Shown piece by piece: positions 26,324-35,175 of a stretch of 64,000 nucleotides of DNA. The notes under the pieces are model-generated. The model was not told where the DNA came from. It did not search any database and saw only the letters and a list, made by a program, of their open reading frames with translations. The first letter of the stretch is position 1. Each line of letters opens with the position of its first letter. The translations under genes were made by a program, and so were the position numbers. The DNA comes from CAITJF01 sp032654645 (GTDB lineage: Bacteria; Pseudomonadota; Gammaproteobacteria; Burkholderiales; Gallionellaceae), in assembly GCA_032654645.1 (NCBI GenBank), contig JAULAW010000002.1, forward strand, positions 1-64,000. Direction: 5' to 3'.

Positions 26324-26977
26324 TTAGACGAGGCCATGCTCCACCGCGTATACGGCGGCCTGTACGCGCTTGGCGATGTTGAGCTTGCGCAGGATGCCCT
26401 GCACATGAATCTTGATGGTGGACTCCGACAGGTTGAGTACAGCGGCGATTTCCTTGTTGCTCGCGCCGCGGGCAAGCATGACGATGATTTCCCGTTCGCG
26501 CGGGGAGAGCTTACCCGGATTAACATCCGCCACGGCAAGATTTTCCTTGGGCGGCGCGCGCAGGGAATCCGCCAGCTTGTGGGCTATTTGCGGCGACATC
26601 ACGGATTCGCCGCGCGCCGCGCGCCGGATTGACTCCAGCAGAAACTCGGTATCGATATTTTTCAACAGGTAGCCGCGCGCCCCGGCGCGCAACGTTTCCA
26701 GCAGATCTTCGGCATCTTCCGAAACGGTGAGCATGACCACTTGCGTTTGCGGAATATCTTCCATCATCAGGCGCAATGCTTCCAGCCCTCCGATGCCCGG
26801 CATATGCAAATCAAGCAGCACTACATCGGGCTTGAGTTGAATTGCACGTTTGACGCCTTCCAGCCCTTCTCCGGCTTCGCCTACCACCTCGAAGCCTTCT
26901 TGCCGCTGCAATACCAGCTTGATGCCGCTACGGAACAGCGTGTGGTCGTCAACGATCAGGATGCGTATCGGTTTCAT
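26324..26977 (-). CDS. narL: Nitrate response regulator NarL
   Basis: 217-residue two-component regulator. Receiver domain with acidic pocket D10-D11, phospho-acceptor D56 (LLDLHMPG), Thr in MLTVSE and Lys in LLKNID; C-terminal LuxR-type helix-turn-helix (LSPREREIIVMLARGASNKE onward). It overlaps narX by 4 bp (ATGA), so sensor and regulator are coupled. It is expected to control nar and possibly moa promoters. Pairing with a NarX having an intact P-box supports NarL rather than another family member. Confidence 0.93.
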   Translation of the reverse strand: MKPIRILIVDDHTLFRSGIKLVLQRQEGFEVVGEAGEGLEGVKRAIQLKPDVVLLDLHMPGIGGLEALRLMMEDIPQTQVVMLTVSEDAEDLLETLRAGARGYLLKNIDTEFLLESIRRAARGESVMSPQIAHKLADSLRAPPKENLAVADVNPGKLSPREREIIVMLARGASNKEIAAVLNLSESTIKIHVQGILRKLNIAKRVQAAVYAVEHGLV

Positions 26978-28893
26978 ACTCCAGAGTCTCTCTGGTGCGG
27001 CAGGACAAGACGCACCCGCGTGCCCTGCCCGGGTTTCGATTCCAGCGCTAACTCGGCGCCAATACGGTGCGCCCGCTCGCGCATGATGATCAGCCCCACA
27101 TGCGTATCGCCGGCATCGTGTGCGGCATCGAAGCCGATGCCGTTGTCACAAATATGGAGCGTGCATTTTCCGTTACAGACGAGTTCCACGTCAACACGGC
27201 TTGCCTTGGCGTGCTTGCGCACGTTGGAGAGCGATTCCTGCACAATGTGCATGGCCTGGAGCACATGTTCCGGCGGCAGATCCGGCACCGTCCCGCGATA
27301 CGAGAAGGCGGCGCAAATGCCGGTTTGCCCCTCGAATTTCTCCAGCGCGCTGCGCACGGCGGTTTCCAGGTCGGCGTTGCCGACCCGCGTGCGGAAATGC
27401 ACCAGCAGCTCGCGCACATCGTCATAGCTTTCCTGCACCCCTTCGCGTATTTGTTCCAGGCCCTGCAAGGCCGTAGTTACCTGCCCCTGTTGCAGATCGT
27501 TGTGCAACAGTTGCACCTGGATGTTCAGGAAGGCGAGCGACTGTGCAATACTATCGTGCAGTTCCTGCGCCAACAGGTTGCGTTCCTCGGATACTGCCAT
27601 TTCTTTTTCGCGCGCGACGAGTCGCTGGTTTTCAATGGCGACCCCGAGATGTTGCCCCACCGACTCCAGCAGCCGGACTTCCGACAAGGGCAAGATGCGC
27701 GGCGTTTCGAAAAACAGGTTGAGCATGCCCATCACGTGCTGTTTGGAACGGATCGGAACCGCCACCACCGCCATGAACCCGTCCCGTTTGCAGGGTTGCA
27801 ACTGCGGCCGGTTCAATTGGGTGGAGAAATTGGAACTGATCGCTATGCCGTCACGTGCGACCTCTCCACACAGGCAGTTGCCGATTGCGAGACAAGCCTC
27901 TTCGGCAAGGAATGATTTCGAAACTTCGCGCGATGCAACAATTTGCATTTGCTCCCCCTTGGTGTCAACCAGGCGTACCACGCCGCCTCGCGCGCCGATC
28001 AGGGTGGACAGCTTATCCAGCACAATGCCGCACAGGGGCTCCGTTGCAGTTGCGGAATTAAGGAATGCAGCCACGTCGTATAGCGCTTCGAGCTCGCGGT
28101 TCTTCAACTCGATACTGCGGGATTTTTCTTCCACCCGCTGCTCCAGCGTGCCATAAAGATCCTGCAACCGATCGGCCATCTGGTTGAATCCCTCGGCCAG
28201 TTCGCCGAATTCGTCCCGTTTGGCGACCTGCAGGCGCACACTGAAATCCGCCCTGCCCATGCGCTGGATGCCATCCCGCAGATGGTTGACGGGGCGCACC
28301 ACCATCAGCGAAAACAGGTTTATCAGCAACACCGTGCCGATAAACGCCAGGCTCACCAGCCCGATCTGGAAGGTGCGCAACAGCGTGGTGGCGCGGGCGT
28401 TGCTGGTTTCCACCATCGCCACCAGGTCGTTCACATTGCTGACAAAATTTTCTACGACAGGCCGGTACTCAGCCAGTATTCTGTCCTGTTCCGCCCATTT
28501 TGGGGTGTCGAGGATGCGTTTGATACGGGGTTTGATTTCGGATTGCCAAGCCTGGTGTAATTTGGCCATCTGGGCGCGCACTTCCTTGTCTTTGGGCAGT
28601 GAAAGCGGGCGCTGAGGGTCGCCACGATCAAGATCGGACAGGACTTTCTCGAACTGCGCGACCTTCGCTTCTATATCGTGCCGTAATTCAACAGAAGGGT
28701 TCTGCACCTGCTGGGCAAGCAGGAAGGCGATGTGGTACGAACGCATGCGTTCGCTGCCGGCATCATTAATCGCCGCAGCACCGCCCTCCAGCCGCCAGGA
28801 CACATACAGCATCGAACTGATGGCGACCAGGGCAACGAGAAAATAGAACACCAGCAGGCCGGTGATCTTTTCCTGAAGTTTCAATGCAACCAT
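26974..28893 (-). CDS. narX: Nitrate/nitrite sensor kinase NarX
   Basis: About 639 residues. Membrane helix (GLLVFYFLVALVAISSMLYV), periplasmic sensor with the P-box INDAGSERMRSYHIAFLLAQ that binds nitrate in NarX/NarQ, second helix (GLVSLAFIGTVLLINLFSLM), HAMP, a GAF-like domain, HisKA_3 dimer helix with phospho-His (QELHDSIAQSLAFL) and an HATPase domain (NVRKHAKASRVDVEL, DNGIGFD). Start ATG 28893 behind GGGG; the frame extends to 28965 but those residues are not family-like. Its own promoter is not obvious: the shared promoter motif upstream points the other way, toward moaA. Confidence 0.93.
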   Translation of the reverse strand: MVALKLQEKITGLLVFYFLVALVAISSMLYVSWRLEGGAAAINDAGSERMRSYHIAFLLAQQVQNPSVELRHDIEAKVAQFEKVLSDLDRGDPQRPLSLPKDKEVRAQMAKLHQAWQSEIKPRIKRILDTPKWAEQDRILAEYRPVVENFVSNVNDLVAMVETSNARATTLLRTFQIGLVSLAFIGTVLLINLFSLMVVRPVNHLRDGIQRMGRADFSVRLQVAKRDEFGELAEGFNQMADRLQDLYGTLEQRVEEKSRSIELKNRELEALYDVAAFLNSATATEPLCGIVLDKLSTLIGARGGVVRLVDTKGEQMQIVASREVSKSFLAEEACLAIGNCLCGEVARDGIAISSNFSTQLNRPQLQPCKRDGFMAVVAVPIRSKQHVMGMLNLFFETPRILPLSEVRLLESVGQHLGVAIENQRLVAREKEMAVSEERNLLAQELHDSIAQSLAFLNIQVQLLHNDLQQGQVTTALQGLEQIREGVQESYDDVRELLVHFRTRVGNADLETAVRSALEKFEGQTGICAAFSYRGTVPDLPPEHVLQAMHIVQESLSNVRKHAKASRVDVELVCNGKCTLHICDNGIGFDAAHDAGDTHVGLIIMRERAHRIGAELALESKPGQGTRVRLVLPHQRDSGV

Positions 28894-28962
28894 GCGAGCC
28901 CCATGCCGATATTCGTAAAATGGATTACCGCTGCCCGGTTTTCCTTGACGCCGGATCAAGCA

Positions 28963-29101
28963 CAATGCTGTTCACTTAAGAAAAATTCCGTTCACCCTGA
29001 GTTTGTCGAAGGATTCCGGGTGAGTGGCTGATGGTTCGACAAGGCCTTTAGTTCTGAGCGAAGTCGAGGGGTCAGCACGAACGGTTAAGTGAACAGCATT
29101 G
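28963..29101. mobile_element. MITE-like inverted-repeat element
   Basis: Perfect 17-bp terminal inverted repeats CAATGCTGTTCACTTAA (28963-28979) and TTAAGTGAACAGCATTG (29085-29101). The interior holds the palindromic GTTCACCCTGAGTTTGTCGA / TTCGACAAGG / CTGAGCGAAGTCGA repeat material common in proteobacterial intergenic regions. No coding capacity. No clear target-site duplication, so it may be an old or composite insertion. It sits in the narX-moaA divergent gap (28894-29389), which otherwise contains only promoter copy C and no gene. Confidence 0.55.
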
Positions 29102-29284
29102 GGGCTAAACCCGGCATTTGCCATTTTCAGGCTGCCTGCCTATTTTGATAAAGAATACGGAACAGGCGCATGATGCGGGCAAGACACTATTTGCGCAAGT
29201 GGTACAGCAGAGTGCAAAGTTGGTGCATCTGGCTTGGTGATAGAATTCTGAAATACCATACAATCCGTTCAGAAAGAGCCGGAT

Positions 29285-29364
29285 TACCCAAAAGAACTAG
29301 TCCATTTTCCTCGGTCACCCTGTACTTCGGAAGGCTAGGCACGCTGCCTGCGCAAGCCTATCCT
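29285..29364 (+). promoter_or_regulatory. Shared nar/moa-type promoter, copy C (moaA)
   Basis: Plus strand: TACCC (29285-29289), AAAGAACTAGTCCATT (a degenerate right half of the palindrome, 29291-29306), TGTACTTCGGAAG (29321-29333), -35-like TAGGCA (29336-29341), 17 bp, -10-like TATCCT (29359-29364). Predicted start near 29371, 19 bases before the moaA ATG. Same spacing as copies A and B, linking cofactor synthesis to nitrate respiration. Confidence 0.76.
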
Positions 29365-29389
29365 TAGTGCCAATAAAGGATTTCTGTAA

Positions 29390-30565
29390 ATGGATCCGGC
29401 GAGTTATCTGGCCAGCACCCGCGCATTGAACCAGACATTGATCAATACCATGCCCGAAAAATTTACTCTTATTGCGCATCACCGCCAGTTTAACGCGGTT
29501 CCGGCGATCCCCGCTGCACTCGAATCACCAACGGGATTTGTAGCTGACACGCTTGATCGCCCTTTGAAAGATCTGCGTATCTCGCTCACGGATCGCTGCA
29601 ACTTCCGCTGCGTGTATTGCATGCCCGAAGAATCATTCGGCAGGGATCACGCTTTCCTGCCTCGCGCTTCGCTGCTGAATTTTGAAGAAATCACCCGCAT
29701 TGCACGGATTTTCGTCGCGCATGGCGTCCAAAAAATTCGTCTGACCGGGGGTGAACCCCTATTGCGTAAGCACATTGAAAATTTGATCGGGATGCTCGCG
29801 CAACTGAAAACACCCGATGGCCGCAACATTGAATTGACACTCACTACCAACGGATCGCTGCTCGCTAAAAAAGCACAATCCCTGAAAAATGCCGGGTTGA
29901 ATCGTGTCACAGTCTCGCTCGATTCGCTGGATGACGCTATTTTCAAGCGCATGAACGGTGTTGATTTTCCTGTATCTGAAGTGCTGTGCGGTTTGGAAGC
30001 CGCATATGCGGCTGGTCTAGGCCCGATCAAGATAAACATGGTGGTAAAAAGGGGGATGAACGACCATGAAATCGTGCCCATGGCGCGCCATTTCAAGGAC
30101 ACACCTTTCATCCTGCGGTTTATCGAATATATGGACGTAGGCGCTTCCAACAATTGGAAAATGGATGAAGTTGTCCCTTCTTCCGAAGTGGTGCGGCGCA
30201 TTGCCGCCCACATGCCGCTTGAAGCAATCAATTCAAACCACACAGGCGAAACCGCGGAACGTTGGCGCTATCAGGATGGCAGCGGTGAAATTGGGGTCAT
30301 TTCAAGCGTTACCCAGGCATTTTGCCGTGATTGCGTCCGAGCCAGGCTATCGACTGTCGGTGTTCTTTACACCTGCCTTTTTTCGGCGAGCGGACACGAT
30401 CTGCGGGCACTGATACGTGACGGTAAAACAGACCAGGAAATTTCCGCTGCAGTTGCGCACCTGTGGCGATCACGCGCTGACCGGTATTCAGAACTGCGGA
30501 GCGCAAAAACAAAAGACATAAATCGAGCGGCCAGAAAAATTGAAATGTCATATATCGGGGGGTAA
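29390..30565 (+). CDS. moaA: GTP 3',8-cyclase MoaA
   Basis: 391-residue radical-SAM enzyme for the first step of molybdenum cofactor synthesis. N-terminal cluster CNFRCVYC, C-terminal cluster CRDC with a further Cys in YTCLF, and the terminal Gly-Gly (MSYIGG) needed for activity in this family. About 50 extra residues precede the usual start; ATG 29390 has AAAGGA nine bases upstream and fits the predicted transcript start, so I keep it, though ATG 29450 is possible. First gene of a seven-gene Moco operon. Confidence 0.94.
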   Translation: MDPASYLASTRALNQTLINTMPEKFTLIAHHRQFNAVPAIPAALESPTGFVADTLDRPLKDLRISLTDRCNFRCVYCMPEESFGRDHAFLPRASLLNFEEITRIARIFVAHGVQKIRLTGGEPLLRKHIENLIGMLAQLKTPDGRNIELTLTTNGSLLAKKAQSLKNAGLNRVTVSLDSLDDAIFKRMNGVDFPVSEVLCGLEAAYAAGLGPIKINMVVKRGMNDHEIVPMARHFKDTPFILRFIEYMDVGASNNWKMDEVVPSSEVVRRIAAHMPLEAINSNHTGETAERWRYQDGSGEIGVISSVTQAFCRDCVRARLSTVGVLYTCLFSASGHDLRALIRDGKTDQEISAAVAHLWRSRADRYSELRSAKTKDINRAARKIEMSYIGG

Positions 30566-30570
30566 GCCAC

Positions 30571-31827
30571 GTGGGATATGAACCTTCTTTCTTGTCCACC
30601 TTGGAAACACGGGATGACTACGACCCCGATTCGATGCAGGTGGAGCAAGCGCGCCGGTTCATACAGCAGTTCCTGACCCCTGTCACGGAACAAGAGCCGA
30701 TCAACCTGCGCAACGCATTGCAGCGCACGCTGGCAGTGGATGTTATGTCTCCCATGAACGTGCCACCGCACAACTACTCCGCGATGGATGGCTACGCCGT
30801 GCGCTTTGACGATCTGGCGAACGTACCGCGCAAACTCAAACTCATTGGCAGCGCCTACGCCGGGCATGCCTTTGATGGGCGCATTTCAGCGGGCGAATGC
30901 GTGCGCATCATGACCGGGTCGCTCATTCCGGATGGCTGCGATAGCGTGGTGATGCAGGAGCACGCCAAGGTTGATGGGGGCTGGATTGAAATAGGTAAAT
31001 GCCACCACCGGGGGGAGAATATCCGTCTGGCCGGGGAAGATATTGCGCAGGGCGCAACGGTGCTGACTCGCGGACAGGCTATTCGTCCCGCCGAGATGGG
31101 TTTGCTGGCATCCCTGGGGTTCAGCGAAGTCAGGGTTTACCGGAAATTGAGGGTCGCGCTGTTTTCAACCGGCGATGAATTGCAACAACCTGGGTTGCCG
31201 TTGGCTGCGGGCCAAATATACGACAGTAATCGTTATTCCTTGTTTGGCATGTTGGGCGAACTGGGTGTGGAAATTTTCGACATGGGCAGCATCCGTGACG
31301 ACAAGGCCTGCCTCAAGTCGGCTTTGCTGGAGGCAGCCAGCCAGGCTGATGTCATCATCACCAGCGGAGGAGTTTCAGTGGGCGAGGCAGATTACGTCAA
31401 GCAACTGCTGGCGGAAATCGGTGAGGTTGTATTCTGGAAAATTGCCATGAAGCCGGGCAAGCCGCTCGCATATGGAAAGATCGGGGCTTCCAATTTCTTT
31501 GGCCTTCCCGGCAATCCCGTGGCGGTCATGGTGACTTTTCAGCAATTTGTGCGTGATGCGTTGCGGTTGCTGATGGGACAGCAACTCAAACCGACCCTCG
31601 CGTTCCATGTCATTAGCGCCAGCCCGATCCGGAAAATTCCCGGACGCATGGAATTTCAGCGCGGCATTCTCAGCCAGGATGAAAACGGCAGATGGATAGT
31701 GCATACCACAGGCGGGCAAGGCTCCGGCATTCTCAGTTCAATGAGCAAGGCCAACTGTTTTATTGTGTTGCCGGAAGCACAAGGAAACGTCGAGGAGGGC
31801 TATGCCGTCCAAGTACAGCCATTCTAG
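30571..31827 (+). CDS. moeA: Molybdopterin molybdenumtransferase MoeA
   Basis: 418 residues. It inserts molybdate into adenylylated molybdopterin. Signatures: NYSAMDGYAVR, MTGSLIPDGCDSVVMQE, STGDEL, TSGGVSVGEADYV and FGLPGNPVAVMVTFQQFVRD. GTG start at 30571 behind a G-rich GGGGGGT site, 5 bp after moaA. Confidence 0.94.
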   Translation: MGYEPSFLSTLETRDDYDPDSMQVEQARRFIQQFLTPVTEQEPINLRNALQRTLAVDVMSPMNVPPHNYSAMDGYAVRFDDLANVPRKLKLIGSAYAGHAFDGRISAGECVRIMTGSLIPDGCDSVVMQEHAKVDGGWIEIGKCHHRGENIRLAGEDIAQGATVLTRGQAIRPAEMGLLASLGFSEVRVYRKLRVALFSTGDELQQPGLPLAAGQIYDSNRYSLFGMLGELGVEIFDMGSIRDDKACLKSALLEAASQADVIITSGGVSVGEADYVKQLLAEIGEVVFWKIAMKPGKPLAYGKIGASNFFGLPGNPVAVMVTFQQFVRDALRLLMGQQLKPTLAFHVISASPIRKIPGRMEFQRGILSQDENGRWIVHTTGGQGSGILSSMSKANCFIVLPEAQGNVEEGYAVQVQPF

Positions 31828-31854
31828 CCATTTACTTTCAATCTAAAGCTAGCA

Positions 31855-32568
31855 ATGCATGCCGTTTCTGATCCTTTATGCGGCGAAGGGAAACCGGCGC
31901 CAATACAACTCGCAATAACCACCGTAATTCTGGCAGGCGGCCTGGGTAAACGCATCGGCGGCGACAAAGGGATGCAACCATTACATGGCCGGGCGTTAAT
32001 TGACTGGGTGTTGGATACTATCAGCAGACAGAGTGCAGAAGTATTGCTAAATGTGAATGGGGAGCAGAGCGCTTATGTACGTTTTGGCCGCCGCATTATT
32101 GCCGATGAGACCCCAGATTGGCCAGGGCCTCTGGCCGGGTTGCAGTCTGCCATGCGTTATGCGCACCATGATTGGGTTGCGAGTGTGCCGTGCGACACCC
32201 CGTTTCTGCCAGATGATTTGATTGCCCGGCTATTTGCCGCCGCCAGCACGGGTGCCGCTGAAGCTGCAGTTGCCGTTGTGGAAGGAAAGCGGCAGCCTAC
32301 CATCGCCCTATATCACAAGAGCACATTGCCCAAACTGGACGTTTTTCTGAGTTCAGGCGGGCGCAAGGTGAAAGATTGGCAGGGCACATTGCATCTGAGC
32401 GAGGTAGTATTCGATAATGCCATTGCGTTCACCAACATTAATTCGTTGGACGATTTAATCCGAGTCAACCAGATTGCTGCGGACGGTTTCGCCAAAATGG
32501 CTTGTACGGCAGGTGGAACCATAACCATCAAAGGAAAAAATGATAGAAGCAAACCTGGTCAGAAGTGA
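31855..32568 (+). CDS. mobA: Molybdenum cofactor guanylyltransferase MobA
   Basis: 237 residues. It attaches GMP to molybdopterin to form the MGD cofactor that NarG requires. The N-terminal nucleotide-binding loop VILAGGLGKRIGGDKGMQPL and the PWPGPLAG-like DWPGPLAGLQSAM and SVPCDTPFLP motifs are present. The first 20 residues and last 25 are variable. The ribosome-binding site before ATG 31855 is weak. Confidence 0.9.
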   Translation: MHAVSDPLCGEGKPAPIQLAITTVILAGGLGKRIGGDKGMQPLHGRALIDWVLDTISRQSAEVLLNVNGEQSAYVRFGRRIIADETPDWPGPLAGLQSAMRYAHHDWVASVPCDTPFLPDDLIARLFAAASTGAAEAAVAVVEGKRQPTIALYHKSTLPKLDVFLSSGGRKVKDWQGTLHLSEVVFDNAIAFTNINSLDDLIRVNQIAADGFAKMACTAGGTITIKGKNDRSKPGQK

Positions 32569-32595
32569 CGTTTGTTGCGCTTTGCGGTCAATTTC

Positions 32596-33111
32596 ATGTT
32601 GAATAAAAAAATAATCGGCTTCGCGGGTTATTCCGGCAGCGGAAAAACAACACTGCTGGAAAAGCTTATCCCATTGCTGATTGCACAAGGTTTGCGCATT
32701 GCGGTCATCAAGCATGCGCATCATAATTTTGACATTGATAAACCGGGCAAAGACACTTACCGCCATCGCCAGGCCGGCGCGGGTGAAGTCATGATTATCT
32801 CGGCGCAACGATGGGCGCTGATGCACGAGTTGTACGATGAAACAGAACCCATCTTGGAAGATCTTTGTGCGCGGTTCTCGCCCTGCGACCTGATACTGGC
32901 GGAAGGGTACAAGCACGCCGCCATACCAAAACTGGAAGTTCATCGCAATAAAACCGGGAATGAGCATCTGTACCCATCCGACCCACGTATCATTGCAGTT
33001 ATCACGGATAACAAGGAACCGCTCCCGTTGCCCACGCTCGATATTGATGCACCGGAGGAAGTGGCAGAGTTTATATTGAATTATTTTTCTTTTACCCAGA
33101 AAAACCGTTAA
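32596..33111 (+). CDS. mobB: Molybdopterin-guanine dinucleotide adaptor MobB
   Basis: 171-residue GTP-binding P-loop protein that assists MobA. Walker A GYSGSGKTTLLEKLI near the start, KHAHHNFDIDKPGKD and LAEGYKHAAIPKLEVHR are typical of the family. Start ATG 32596 (MLNKKIIGF) is preferred to the TTG at 32572. Confidence 0.9.
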   Translation: MLNKKIIGFAGYSGSGKTTLLEKLIPLLIAQGLRIAVIKHAHHNFDIDKPGKDTYRHRQAGAGEVMIISAQRWALMHELYDETEPILEDLCARFSPCDLILAEGYKHAAIPKLEVHRNKTGNEHLYPSDPRIIAVITDNKEPLPLPTLDIDAPEEVAEFILNYFSFTQKNR

Positions 33112-33138
33112 CCAAAAAAATAATGGAACAGCAAAACC

Positions 33139-33393
33139 ATGAAAATTGAACTGTTGTATTTTGGCCGACCGGGAGAGCGCCTGAATATTTCGCGGGAAAC
33201 TGCGGATGTTCCGGAGGGGTTATCCACGCTGGCCGGGCTTCTGGCATGGCTGCGGACACGCGGGGAAAAATGGGAGCATGAGCTGGCAGATAACCGTGTG
33301 CGTTGCGCGATCAACCAGGAGTTTTCCGGACTGACGGCCAGCATCAACGAACATGACGAAATTGCCATCTTCTCGCCCATCTCAGGGGGTTGA
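33139..33393 (+). CDS. moaD: Molybdopterin synthase sulfur carrier MoaD
   Basis: 84-residue ubiquitin-like protein ending in Gly-Gly (FSPISGG), the residue pair that carries the thiocarboxylate used to sulfurate precursor Z. LLYFGRPGE at the start and EIAIFSPISGG at the end are family features. One base separates it from moaE, its synthase partner. Confidence 0.92.
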   Translation: MKIELLYFGRPGERLNISRETADVPEGLSTLAGLLAWLRTRGEKWEHELADNRVRCAINQEFSGLTASINEHDEIAIFSPISGG

Positions 33394-33394
33394 A

Positions 33395-33868
33395 ATGAAC
33401 GTATCAATACGGGAAAGCGATTTCGACATTGCCTCCGAACTGGCTGCTCTGCGTTCCAGCAGTTCAAAAGTGGGCGCATTGGTCAGCTTCGTCGGGTTGG
33501 TGCGCGATTTCAGCAATGACGGAAAAATAGAAAACATTTTTCTCGAACATTACCCCGGTATGACCGAAAAAGCGCTGAATAAAATTATCCATGAGGCGAC
33601 GGCTCGCTGGAACTTGCTTGGTACACGCGTTATTCACCGCATAGGCCTGCTTAAGCCAAACGACCAGATCGTGCTGGTGGCAACAGCGGCACTGCACCGG
33701 GGCGAAGCATTCGCGGCCTGCGAATTCATCATTGACTACTTGAAAACCGCCGCGCCGTTCTGGAAAAAAGAGCAAACCGGACAAGGCGCACATTGGCTGG
33801 AAACACGCGATTCTGACGTGCAACGCATGGAGCATTGGCGTAGCCACTCAGCGGGGAAAGCGTCATGA
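33395..33868 (+). CDS. moaE: Molybdopterin synthase catalytic subunit MoaE
   Basis: 157 residues. It converts precursor Z to molybdopterin using MoaD. Family regions: GALVSFVGLVRD, LEHYPGMTEKAL, HRIGLLKPNDQIVLVA and the catalytic Lys in APFWKKEQ. Start at ATG 33395 behind AGGGGG. It overlaps moaC by 4 bp. Confidence 0.92.
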   Translation: MNVSIRESDFDIASELAALRSSSSKVGALVSFVGLVRDFSNDGKIENIFLEHYPGMTEKALNKIIHEATARWNLLGTRVIHRIGLLKPNDQIVLVATAALHRGEAFAACEFIIDYLKTAAPFWKKEQTGQGAHWLETRDSDVQRMEHWRSHSAGKAS

Positions 33869-34344
33869 CTAATGGCATGACCCACTTCGATCGGGAGGGG
33901 CAGGCGCACATGGTGGATGTCGCCGGCAAGAATGAAACCCGGCGTATCGCAAAGGCTGCCGGCAGCATCAGGATGGGCGCTGCCACGTTGGAGTTGATTG
34001 CTTCCGGCACGGCCAGCAAGGGTGATGTGCTGGGTGTGGCGCGCATTGCCGCGATACAGGCGAGCAAGCATACCGCCGGGCTGATTCCCTTATGCCATCC
34101 GCTGTATCTCACCCATGTTGCGGTGGAATTCCATCTGGACCGGCAGGGCAGTGCGGTAGATTGCATCGTCACCACGGAAACGCTGGGCCGCACCGGGGTT
34201 GAAATGGAGGCCATGACCGCAGTGAGTATCGCCCTGCTGACTATCTACGATATGTGCAAGGCGGTTGATCGTGGCATGGAAATCACCCTGATACGCTTGC
34301 TGGAAAAACAGGGTGGGCGGTCAGGGCATTGGCAAGCCGCATAA
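33865..34344 (+). CDS. moaC: Cyclic pyranopterin monophosphate synthase MoaC
   Basis: 159 residues. It completes precursor Z formation after MoaA. HMVDVAGKNETRRIAKAAG, TAGLIPLCHPLYLTHV, GRTGVEMEAMTAVSIALLTI and DMCKAVDRGM are the conserved blocks, including the catalytic Lys-Asp region. The ATGA overlap with moaE indicates coupling. Last Moco gene; the RNA methyltransferase gene follows after 12 bp and may share the transcript. Confidence 0.94.
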   Translation: MTNGMTHFDREGQAHMVDVAGKNETRRIAKAAGSIRMGAATLELIASGTASKGDVLGVARIAAIQASKHTAGLIPLCHPLYLTHVAVEFHLDRQGSAVDCIVTTETLGRTGVEMEAMTAVSIALLTIYDMCKAVDRGMEITLIRLLEKQGGRSGHWQAA

Positions 34345-34356
34345 TGACCCCAAGGC

Positions 34357-35175
34357 ATGAAGCTGATCCAATCCCGCGACAATCCTTTCTTCAAAGATCT
34401 CGTCAAACTCGCCGGTTCGGCGCGTCAGCGCCGGAATGCCGGGCAAACCCTGCTGGATGGAGTGCATCTGGTTCAGGCGTATCTCGCCTCCGGCAGTAAG
34501 CCGCAACATTTGTTGGTGACGCAAGCGGCGTTGCAGAATCGTGAAGTGGCTGCGCTGCTGGAAAAACTTTCCCGCGTACCGCTCACGCAACTGGACGATA
34601 GCCTGTTCTCCGAGCTTACAGAGCTCAAGGTGCCCAGCGGCATCCTCGCGTTGATAGATTTGCCGCAACCTGTTGCATCAGTTGCCGCTGCCTGTTTTGC
34701 GCTGTTGCTGGAAGATATACAAGACCCTGGCAATCTCGGCTCAATGCTGCGTTCCGCTGCTGCTGCGGGATGCGATGCGGTGTTTTTGTCCAAACACTGT
34801 GCCGATGCGTGGTCGCCCAAAGTGCTGCGTGCGGGGATGGGCGGGCATTTCGCGCTCAGTATCCACGAGTCCATGGATTTGCCCGCAGTGGCTGCGGCAT
34901 TTCAAGGTAAATTATTTGCCGCATCGCCAGATGCGAATACCAGCCTGTATGACTGCGACTTGCACGGTAAGCTGGCTTTCGCGGTGGGAAATGAAGGGGC
35001 GGGATTATCCGGAGCATTGCTGGCGGGGGTGAGCCGACACATCACCATCCCCATGCCGGGGAAAGTCGAATCGCTGAATGCCGCCGCTGCTGCTGCGGTA
35101 TGCCTGTTCGAGGCCGTGCGGCAACGACAGGCTACCCGGCCTGCAAAGGCGTCAGCGAGGCCTGATAGCGTTTGA
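34357..35175 (+). CDS. SpoU/TrmH-family RNA methyltransferase
   Basis: 272 residues: an N-terminal L30e-like RNA-binding domain (RRNAGQTLLDGVHLVQAYL) and a SPOUT methyltransferase domain with the three knot motifs (LLEDIQDPGNLGSMLRSAAA, FAVGNEGAGLSG, ITIPMPGKVESLNAAAAAAV). It probably 2'-O-methylates rRNA; the exact site cannot be told. The 3' end overlaps the convergent gamma-carbonic-anhydrase gene by 44 bp. Confidence 0.88.
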   Translation: MKLIQSRDNPFFKDLVKLAGSARQRRNAGQTLLDGVHLVQAYLASGSKPQHLLVTQAALQNREVAALLEKLSRVPLTQLDDSLFSELTELKVPSGILALIDLPQPVASVAAACFALLLEDIQDPGNLGSMLRSAAAAGCDAVFLSKHCADAWSPKVLRAGMGGHFALSIHESMDLPAVAAAFQGKLFAASPDANTSLYDCDLHGKLAFAVGNEGAGLSGALLAGVSRHITIPMPGKVESLNAAAAAAVCLFEAVRQRQATRPAKASARPDSV

